Assembly: GCA_947629735.1 (NCBI GenBank)
Contig: CANREX010000041.1
Span: forward strand, 1-11,169
DNA from: an uncultured Clostridia bacterium
Lineage (GTDB): Bacteria; Bacillota; Clostridia; Christensenellales; Borkfalkiaceae
Reading direction: 5' to 3'
Length of the DNA: 11,169 bases
Both the position numbers and the translations under genes were made by a program. The first letter of the stretch is position 1, and each line of letters starts with the position of its first letter. A model generated the notes under the pieces. The model had not been told where the DNA came from, did no database searches, and saw nothing but the letters and a program-made list of their open reading frames with translations. Shown here piece after piece: positions 6,318 through 11,169 of this stretch.

Positions 6318-6613
6318 ACACAAGGGGGCAGGGATAATTTTCACCTCATTATAAAATGTATTTTTATCCGTATCGACAATTCCCGTCGCTTTCACGCCCG
6401 TCAACAATTCCACCTTCATTCAAACGACCGCTTTAACTTATCTGACGGGTCATAATATGCGTTTTCGCGCAATAAATTATAATGTCGCGGCGGCAGCGGT
6501 TGACTTTTCCCGCAAAACGCATAATGCGGCGTGAAATTCGTCAAGAAAACCCGCATTGCGACCGTAAATCGTAAAATATCCGCTTATAAAAGCGGTTAAA
6601 ATGGGAGAGCAGT

Positions 6614-7375
6614 TTGGTAGTAATAAGACTGAAAGACGCAATAGCCTGCGTATTCACTGCAATATTTGTATTCGCGCTGTCGCTTTCCGCAAGGTACACG
6701 GGCGCGTACGCGGTGTTCTTCAACGCCACGCCTCGGCTACTTCCCATCTATTCGGTGGAAAGGGAAGACAAAGTCGTCGCGCTTTCATTCGATTGCGCGT
6801 GGGGAGTGGAGCACACCGACGCAATTTTAAACGCGCTGCGCGTGGGTGACGTCAAAGCGACTTGGTTCATGGTCGAGTTCTGGACGGAGAAATACCCCGA
6901 GTACGTTTCAAAGATAGACAAGGCGGGGCACGAGATAGGCACGCACTCCTCGACACATTCGTATATGTCCAAGCAGAACAGCGAAGAGATCCGCCTCGAA
7001 CTCAAAACTTCCTCCGAGGCGATAACGGGCATAACGGGCAAGAAAGTGGAGCTTTTCCGCCCGCCCTACGGCGACTACGACGACGAGCTCATACGCACGG
7101 CTTCGGAAGAGGGGTACTATTCCATACAGTGGGACGTGGATTCTCTCGATTGGAAGGACCTCTCCGCGACCGATATCGCAATGCGTGTTATAAACGGGGC
7201 GAAGGACGGCTCTATCGTGCTCATGCACAACAACGGACTTCACACCGCGGAAGCCGTTCCGATAATAATAGAAACGCTCAAAAACAGGGGCTTCACGTTC
7301 GTCCCGATTGGCGAACTGATAATGCGGGAAAACTACACTATCGCCCCCGACGGCAGGCAAAAGAGCGCAAAATAG
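6614..7375 (+). CDS. Membrane-anchored polysaccharide deacetylase (PdaB/NodB type)
   Basis: A 253-aa protein with an N-terminal hydrophobic segment (about 9-26) that could be a membrane anchor or uncleaved signal, then a single NodB (carbohydrate esterase 4) domain. Family members remove acetyl groups from cell-wall amino sugars outside the membrane. Visible motifs are SFDCAWG (Asp60, catalytic-base position), HSSTH (111-115, metal-binding His), RPPYGDYD (149-156), WDVDSLDW (173-180) and LMHNN (203-207, catalytic His). Motif 1 has Cys61 where classical TFDDGP enzymes have a metal-binding Asp. SFDxAWG is the form I know from the PdaB-like sporulation subgroup, so this is a subgroup trait rather than damage. 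The start is TTG, chosen because GGGAGAG (6603-6609) sits 4 nt upstream and the anchor follows at once. A role in spore cortex or wall remodelling is plausible but inferred. Confidence 0.88.
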   Translation: MVVIRLKDAIACVFTAIFVFALSLSARYTGAYAVFFNATPRLLPIYSVEREDKVVALSFDCAWGVEHTDAILNALRVGDVKATWFMVEFWTEKYPEYVSKIDKAGHEIGTHSSTHSYMSKQNSEEIRLELKTSSEAITGITGKKVELFRPPYGDYDDELIRTASEEGYYSIQWDVDSLDWKDLSATDIAMRVINGAKDGSIVLMHNNGLHTAEAVPIIIETLKNRGFTFVPIGELIMRENYTIAPDGRQKSAK

Positions 7376-7565
7376 CAAATTTTGCCCGTTTTCAGGCAGC
7401 TTTTACCCGCCGTTCCGCCGATATGCCCGCCTGCCGCCATAACGCCGCTTAAAACTGCGCGGCTTCACAAACCGACCTAACGCCCGCCATAACGCGCGTT
7501 TTTCGGTAGGGAAATCAACCAAGCGGCGCAAAATTCATGGAAATACGAAATTAAGAGGTGAATAA
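7376..7565. other. Intergenic gap with hairpin and 12-bp direct repeat
   Basis: No gene is visible. CCGCCATAACGC occurs at 7434-7445 and again at 7484-7495, exactly 50 bp apart. A hairpin forms from ACCGA (7471-7475) with TCGGT (7503-7507) and AACGC (7479-7483) with GCGTT (7496-7500); no T-run follows, so a terminator role is unsure. A weak A/T hairpin GCAAAAT-AGCAA-ATTTTGC (7367-7385) spans the deacetylase stop. I found no convincing promoter for the next gene. Confidence 0.45.
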
Positions 7566-8294
7566 ATGAACTACTTGACAGAAAAGAACAACAGGGTCTA
7601 CATCTGCGGCAACATAGTGAGCGACGCCGTGTTCTCGCACGAGGTGTTCGGCGAGGGCTTCTACGAATTTTTCGTCGCTGTTCCCCGCCTTTCGGGGCAG
7701 AAGGACATCTTACCCGTCACGGTTTCGGAAAGGTTGATGGGCGGCGGCATGAGCAAGGGCGCGGAAATCTGCGCTCTCGGACAGTTCCGCTCATACAACA
7801 AGATAGAAAACGGCAAATCGCGGCTCATGCTCACGGTGTTTATAAGGGAAGTGCTCGACATGCGGCTGAGCAAAAACCCCAACAGCATAGTGCTTTCGGG
7901 CTACATCTGCAAGCCGCCCGTGTACAGGACAACGCCCTTCAACAGGGAGATTGCCGATCTCCTCGTGGCTGTCAACCGTTCCTACAACAAGAGCGATTAT
8001 ATCCCCGCGATAGCGTGGGGGAGGAACGCGCGTTTCGTCAAGAATTTAGCCGTTGGCGACAAAATCGCGCTTTCGGGCAGAATACAGTCGCGCGAATACC
8101 AGAAAAAACAGCCCGACGAGAGCTTTCTGACGATGACGGCGTACGAAGTCTCGGTTTCCAAACTCGCGGCGTTCGACGAGGACAGCGACTTCGATATCGA
8201 CGCGGAGTTCGACTTGTATTCCGTTCCCGCGTCGCATGACGGCGCGTATGGGGAAGTCGCTCCCCGCGAAAACGAGAACGACAAGCGGGCTTGA
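7566..8294 (+). CDS. Single-stranded DNA-binding-like protein with two OB folds
   Basis: A 242-aa protein whose two halves each look like an SSB/PriB-type OB fold. The first (about 8-98) runs RVYICGNIVSDAVF...EFFVAVPRLSGQKDILPVTVSERL...GAEICALGQFRSYN. The second (about 105-190) runs NSIVLSGYICKPPVYRTTPFNREIADLLVAVNR...YIPAIAWGRNARFVKNL...GDKIALSGRIQSREY. The second repeat keeps the classical SSB order: strand 1 with VxLxGxI, A-DLxVAVNR, IPxIAWGxxA, and GDxIxLxGRIQSReY. The C-terminal 50 residues are acidic and disordered-looking (FDEDSDFDIDAEFD), a known trait of SSB partner-binding tails, though the classical DIPF-like tip is absent. AGAGGTG at 7553-7559 sets the ATG. It is a separate unit between wall and efflux genes; its exact role (replication, recombination or plasmid-type DNA metabolism) is unknown. 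Confidence 0.75.
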   Translation: MNYLTEKNNRVYICGNIVSDAVFSHEVFGEGFYEFFVAVPRLSGQKDILPVTVSERLMGGGMSKGAEICALGQFRSYNKIENGKSRLMLTVFIREVLDMRLSKNPNSIVLSGYICKPPVYRTTPFNREIADLLVAVNRSYNKSDYIPAIAWGRNARFVKNLAVGDKIALSGRIQSREYQKKQPDESFLTMTAYEVSVSKLAAFDEDSDFDIDAEFDLYSVPASHDGAYGEVAPRENENDKRA

Positions 8295-8378
8295 ATTTTT
8301 TAACGCCCGCAAGCATGTTAATAAATCACAAATAAGAACCCGAATAAACTGTAACAAAGTAACAAACGAAAATAGTAA

Positions 8379-8404
8379 CGCCCGCCGTTTACAAACGGCG
8401 GGCG
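8379..8404. repeat. Perfect 12-bp palindrome in the MATE promoter
   Basis: CGCCCGCCGTTT (8379-8390) and AAACGGCGGGCG (8393-8404) are perfect inverted copies with a 2-nt centre. No T-run follows on either strand, so a terminator is less likely than an operator-like site. It overlaps the -35 box of the next gene. Confidence 0.7.
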
Positions 8405-8416
8405 CAGTGCTATAAT
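8388..8416 (+). promoter_or_regulatory. Promoter of the MATE gene, with almost no 5' leader
   Basis: TTTACA (8388-8393), one mismatch from consensus, is separated by 17 nt from a perfect TATAAT (8411-8416). The ATG at 8424 lies 7 bp after the -10 box, so transcription would begin at or within a few bases of the start codon. The -35 lies across the centre of the palindrome at 8379-8404, so a protein bound there would block RNA polymerase. Confidence 0.72.
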
Positions 8417-8423
8417 CAAAGGC

Positions 8424-9857
8424 ATGAACAAATCACAAAAGGTAACCGACTTAACCCGCGGCAACGTCTGGAAATTATTATTGTTTTATTCGCTCCCTTT
8501 GCTCGGCAGCGCAATGGTACAGCAGGCGTATTCCCTCGTTGACCTGCTCGTCGTGGGCAATTTTGCGGCGAACGGGCAGACGGCTCTGACCGCCGTCGGC
8601 GAATCCACGATAGTCGTCAATATACTTCTCGCATTCGCGCTGGGCTGCAACGGCGGCTGTTCGGTCGTTATCGCCCGCTTTTTCGGCTCTAAGGACAATA
8701 AAAGCGTGCATGAAACCTTCCGCACCGCGCTAATATCCTTTGCGGTTCTGTGCGGCGTGCTTATGATAGCGGGCTTCACCCTCGGCAGGACGTCTATGCA
8801 TATTTTAAGCGTGGAAGAGGGGGAAGTCATGACCGACGCCCTCGCGTATCTCTACATATTCGTCGGCTCGATGCCGTTCGTGTTTTTGTACAACATAGGC
8901 TGCGGAATTTGTTCCGCCCTCGGGGACAGCAAAAGCCCCTTTTACTTCCTCGTGTTCTCCTCTCTCGTCAACGTCGGGCTCGACTTGTTGTTCGTGGCGG
9001 TCTTTCATTGGGACGTCGCCGGCGCCGCGTGGGCAACGTTTATTTCGCAGGCGCTCTCCTGCGCGCCCACGGGATATGTGCTGATAAAGAAGTTGAAGGC
9101 GGTCAAGTGCGAGGAAAAAGCGCGCATGTTCAACGGCGCTATCTGTAAAAGTCTGTTCGCGGCTTCCGTGCCCGTTATATTGCAAAACAGCTTTGTCTCC
9201 GTCGGAAATCTGTTCGTGCAGAAGAGGATAAACCTTTTGAGCGCGGACGGCTCTCTCAGCGAGGCGGCGGGCTTCACTACGGCGTTCAAGCTCGTGCAGA
9301 TAGCCAACGTCGGGGTAGGCACAATGACGAACGGGCTCGCCAATTTCTGCTCGCAGAACAGGGCAGCGGGCGATTACGGGCGCATAAAACAGGGGTATTT
9401 CGCCGTTTTGTGCTACGCGATGATAACGAATATCATATTCGTTGTGCTCTGTCAGGCGCTGCCTCTGCCGCTGACAATGCTTTTTATAGATAAACCCACG
9501 CCGAGGGCGGTGGAGTGCTCCATACAGTATCTCCGCATCGTCTCCGCGTTCTTGCCCGCCGTCTGCGTGAAGATAGTTTCCGACGGCGCGGTCCGCGGGT
9601 GCGGCGGCAACCTCGGCTTCACTATCTCGACCTTCACCGACCTCATTTTAAGGGTGACAATGGTCTACATTCTCGTGAATCCCCTCGGCTTTGCGGGCGT
9701 CGGCTGGGCGTGGGCGATAGGCTGGTCTACCAGCGCGTTTATCGCCGTGGGATTTCTACTTGCCCGCCTCGGTAAAATACGCAGGGAATGTGCCGCAAAT
9801 GCCGACCAACCCCAAGAAGCTCCCGCCCCCGCACAGCCAGATTCTTCAAACGGCTGA
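8424..9857 (+). CDS. MATE family multidrug/cation antiporter
   Basis: A 477-aa, strongly hydrophobic protein of typical MATE length with two MatE repeats, about 12 membrane segments in all. Members export drugs or metabolites in exchange for Na+ or H+ across the cytoplasmic membrane. The N-terminus DLTRGNVWKLLLFYSLPLLG followed by QQAYSLVDLLVVGNF is the classical family opening; FFGSKDNKSVHETFRTAL and CSQNRAAGDYGRIKQGYF are the matching cytoplasmic loops of each repeat. The C-terminal tail (ADQPQEAPAPAQPDSSNG) is Pro/Ala-rich and hydrophilic. ATG at 8424 fits the family's short N-terminal tail, and no other start lies nearby. Upstream AAAGG is too close (one base) to be a normal ribosome binding site, which agrees with a leaderless transcript. 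The substrate cannot be told from sequence. Confidence 0.93.
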   Translation: MNKSQKVTDLTRGNVWKLLLFYSLPLLGSAMVQQAYSLVDLLVVGNFAANGQTALTAVGESTIVVNILLAFALGCNGGCSVVIARFFGSKDNKSVHETFRTALISFAVLCGVLMIAGFTLGRTSMHILSVEEGEVMTDALAYLYIFVGSMPFVFLYNIGCGICSALGDSKSPFYFLVFSSLVNVGLDLLFVAVFHWDVAGAAWATFISQALSCAPTGYVLIKKLKAVKCEEKARMFNGAICKSLFAASVPVILQNSFVSVGNLFVQKRINLLSADGSLSEAAGFTTAFKLVQIANVGVGTMTNGLANFCSQNRAAGDYGRIKQGYFAVLCYAMITNIIFVVLCQALPLPLTMLFIDKPTPRAVECSIQYLRIVSAFLPAVCVKIVSDGAVRGCGGNLGFTISTFTDLILRVTMVYILVNPLGFAGVGWAWAIGWSTSAFIAVGFLLARLGKIRRECAANADQPQEAPAPAQPDSSNG

Positions 9858-9877
9858 AAATAAGCCCTTGAACCGCG

Positions 9878-9913
9878 CAAAACGAGCAAAATAAGCAAAA
9901 TGAGCGAAATAAG
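9878..9913. repeat. Four tandem 9-bp units after the MATE gene
   Basis: Units CAAAACGAG, CAAAATAAG, CAAAATGAG and CGAAATAAG lie head to tail from 9878 to 9913, just past the stop codon. Their CAAA-TAAG composition resembles the 12-bp units in the gatA tail. Confidence 0.7.
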
Positions 9914-9976
9914 CGGCTTTTCAACCGCAAAAAACGCTTAAAGCGGCGCAAATACCCGATTCCCGCATAAAAACGC

Positions 9977-10005
9977 TTGATTTTTGTGCGGAAAGGTGAT
10001 ATCAT
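9977..10005 (+). promoter_or_regulatory. Promoter of the leucine T-box / leuA unit
   Basis: TTGATT (9977-9982), a 17-nt spacer and TATCAT (10000-10005). Transcription would begin near 10012, just before Stem I of the T-box leader. Confidence 0.72.
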
Positions 10006-10026
10006 ATACGAAATTGAATATTAAAA

Positions 10027-10275
10027 TGCGATGAAGCGGAATAGTAACCGTAATTTTTTCCTCGGGTTCAGAGATTTACCGTCAGGTGCGAGGTAAACGA
10101 AGGGGTACGGCGAACTCGCCGCGGAGCAGATGCGCTGAACGGTCAAAGTAGGCGCATACGGTAGCCTACCGTAAAATGGGCAGGTTGTGCAGGCAACCGT
10201 GAGGCGGGGTGTAAATTCCCCCGCGAAGAAGAGTGGTACAACGCGCGCGGCGTCTCTTTACGGGACGCCGCTTTT
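10027..10275 (+). promoter_or_regulatory. Leucine-specific T-box riboswitch upstream of leuA
   Basis: Stem I shows the K-turn strand ATGAA, then GCGG (10036-10039) paired with CCGC (10119-10122) and loop-E AGTA (10043-10046). CCGTA (10048-10052) pairs with TACGG (10106-10110). The AG bulge CAGAGA precedes an apical stem TTTACC/GGTAAA (10075-10080/10092-10097) with a GGTG loop. The 3' side of the specifier loop reads CGAA-CTC-G, giving CTC (Leu) at 10115-10117. Hairpins ACGGTA-GCC-TACCGT (10158-10172), GGTTG/CAACC (10183-10198) and Stem III GCGGGG/CCCCGC (10204-10224) follow. The T-box core is GAGTGGTACAACGCG (10231-10245). TGGT (10234-10237) matches the A73 discriminator of tRNA-Leu. AAGAG (10229-10233) can pair with CTCTT (10254-10258) as the antiterminator, which overlaps the terminator arm. 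Specifier, acceptor base and downstream gene all agree on leucine. Confidence 0.92.
10247..10275 (+). terminator. Regulated terminator of the leucine T-box
   Basis: GCGGCGTCTC (10247-10256) pairs with GGGACGCCGC (10262-10271) around TTTAC, 10 bp with one G-T wobble, followed by TTTT (10272-10275). The 5' arm shares CTC with the antiterminator, giving mutually exclusive folds. Confidence 0.9.
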
Positions 10276-10310
10276 GTTGTATTAAGCGTAAAATGAAAAG
10301 AGGTGCAGTT

Positions 10311-11169
10311 ATGGAAAGTTCCAAATACACGAAACAATTTATACTCCCGCCCGAACGCTGTATGGATTGGGCTGAAAAAAGTGCCGTCGCAAGCGCGCCC
10401 GTCTGGTGTTCGGTGGACCTGCGCGACGGCAATCAAAGCCTGATAGAGCCCATGTCCTTGCAGACGAAAATAGAATTTTTCAAGCTGTTGTGCGAGATAG
10501 GGTTTAAGGAGATAGAGGTGGGCTTCCCCGCCGCAAGCAAGACGGAGTATGACTTCCTCCGCGCTCTGATAGAGGGCGGACTCATTCCCGACGACGTCAC
10601 CGTGCAGGTGCTCACGCAGGCGCGCGAGCACATAATTTTCAAGACGTTCGAGGCGTTGAAGGGCGCGAAGAACGCGATAGTGCACGTCTACAATTCCACG
10701 TCGGTAGCCCAGCGCGAACAGGTGTTCGGCAAGGGCAAAGAGGACGTCAAAAAGATAGCGGTGGACGGCGCGGCGCTTTTAAAGGAGCTCGCCGAGCGCG
10801 ACGGCGCTTGCTATCGCTTCGAGTACAGCCCCGAATCTTTCACGGGCACAGAACCCGAGTACGCGCTGGAAGTTGTCAACGCCGTGCTCGACGTCTGGCA
10901 GCCCGTAAAGGAGAACAAGGCCGTAATAAATCTGCCCGCCGGTGGAAAACGCAATGCCGCACGTTTACGCACAGCAGGTGGAGTTCATAAATAAACATAT
11001 GAACTATCGCGAAGGCGTCGCGCTTTCCCTGCACCCGCACAACGACAGGGGTTGCGGCGTGGCGGCTTCGGAATTCGGCTTGCTCGCGGGGGCGGACAGG
11101 ATAGAGGGCACGCTCTTCGGCAACGGCGAGCGCACGGGCAACGCGGACATCATAACGCTTGCGGGCAAC
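10311..11169 (+). pseudogene. leuA: 2-isopropylmalate synthase, long form; frameshifted and cut by window end
   Basis: LeuA condenses acetyl-CoA with 2-ketoisovalerate, the first step of leucine synthesis. The start PVWCSVDLRDGNQSLIEPMS carries the DRDGNQ-type metal-binding motif, followed by GFKEIEVGFPAASKTEYDF. This N-terminal layout matches the long (actinobacterial/yeast-type) LeuA of about 550 residues, of which some 286 are visible. The reading frame from ATG 10311 holds to INLPA (codon 10938-10940); the conserved protein then continues one frame over from 10942 (VENAMPHVYAQQVEF...SLHPHNDRGCG) to the window edge. Adding two bases would restore LPATVENAMP, so a 2-nt deletion is likely. 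Unrepaired, translation stops at 10994. AGAGGTG (10299-10305) precedes ATG 10311; an ATG at 10293 has no ribosome binding site. The leucine T-box upstream supports the identity. Assembly error is the alternative to true inactivation. Confidence 0.88.

Larger units (their letters stand above)
5953..6613. other. Repeat-rich intergenic region without genes
   Basis: I find no supportable gene in these 661 bp; the longest frame (6150-6455) has no ribosome binding site or domain and crosses repeat elements. The stretch holds a cruciform-like element (5964-6083), a REP-like palindrome (6222-6274) and a G/C hairpin (6298-6317), listed separately. Further down, ATGCGTTTT (6457-6465) and AAAACGCAT (6514-6522) form a 9-bp inverted repeat around TATAAT (6478-6483). 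A CCGCTT-ATAA-AAGCGG hairpin (6580-6595) sits just before the next gene. TATAAT lacks a good -35 at proper spacing, and TTGACT (6500-6505) lacks a well-spaced -10, so I do not assign a promoter. Confidence 0.6.

Noticed and set aside
6150..6455. Open frame of about 100 codons on the + strand in the long intergenic gap.
   Set aside because: No ribosome binding site or domain, and it runs through the REP-like unit and G/C hairpin; composition is that of non-coding repeat sequence.
6478..6525. TATAAT (6478-6483) and TTGACT...CATAAT (6500-6525) as promoter for the deacetylase.
   Set aside because: The first lacks a -35 at 16-18 bp; the second has only a 14-nt spacer. Neither is convincing by eye.
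9910..9940. TAAGCG...CGCTTA with nested GCGG/CCGC as a terminator for the MATE gene.
   Set aside because: The helices are short, the loop is unpaired and A-rich, and no T-run follows; too weak to call.
1..11169. A defence, toxin or other novel multi-gene system.
   Set aside because: All genes belong to housekeeping, wall, efflux or amino acid families; the novelty here lies in RNA regulation and gene damage, not in an unknown protein system.

Overview
The window carries a Firmicutes-type (Clostridia-like) gene set. The evidence is two T-box riboswitches, the operon order aspS-gatC-gatA-gatB, a spore-former style PdaB/NodB deacetylase, and strong AGGAGG/AGAGGTG ribosome binding sites. The DNA is fairly GC-rich, with frequent AUA (Ile) and AGG (Arg) codons. 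An uncultivated gut-type clostridial lineage is a reasonable guess, but I cannot fix the taxon from sequence alone.

Layout, all genes on the + strand: (1) 1-269, the 3' end of a probable alpha/beta-hydrolase, then a terminator-like hairpin and about 260 bp without genes. (2) 576-5952, the tRNA-dependent amidation operon: a consensus promoter, a T-box leader, aspS, gatC, gatA and gatB, closed by a 20-bp perfect hairpin. The genes are tightly packed, with ATGA overlaps at gatC/gatA and gatA/gatB. (3) 5953-6613, a gene-free, repeat-rich stretch with a cruciform-like element and a REP-like palindrome. (4) 6614-7375, a membrane-anchored polysaccharide deacetylase. (5) 7566-8294, a two-OB-fold single-stranded DNA-binding-like protein. 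(6) 8424-9857, a MATE efflux protein with a promoter that appears leaderless and is nested in a palindrome. (7) 9977 to the end, a leucine T-box and the first half of a 2-isopropylmalate synthase (leuA, long form).

The central system is regulation by uncharged tRNA. By alignment to the glyQS T-box architecture, the first leader places AAC (Asn) at the specifier position, with GAA (Glu) overlapping it by one base. It does not place GAC (Asp) there, although the first gene is aspS. The acceptor-pairing base (TGGC) fits the G73 discriminator of tRNA-Asn and tRNA-Glu. The synthetase carries His34 in an RDHGG context, as in non-discriminating AspRS. Together these suggest that AspRS charges tRNA-Asn with Asp, GatCAB amidates it, and the leader senses the final product Asn-tRNA and perhaps the Glu/Gln branch. 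The second leader has CTC (Leu) as specifier and TGGT, fitting A73 of tRNA-Leu, directly before leuA.

The main oddity is that two core genes are broken. gatA has an apparent 41-nt deletion and a 2-nt deletion, and leuA has an apparent 2-nt deletion. All three shift the frame in the same direction, while protein similarity continues cleanly across each break. Either the assembly contains errors or these genes are real recent pseudogenes. The sequence alone cannot decide.
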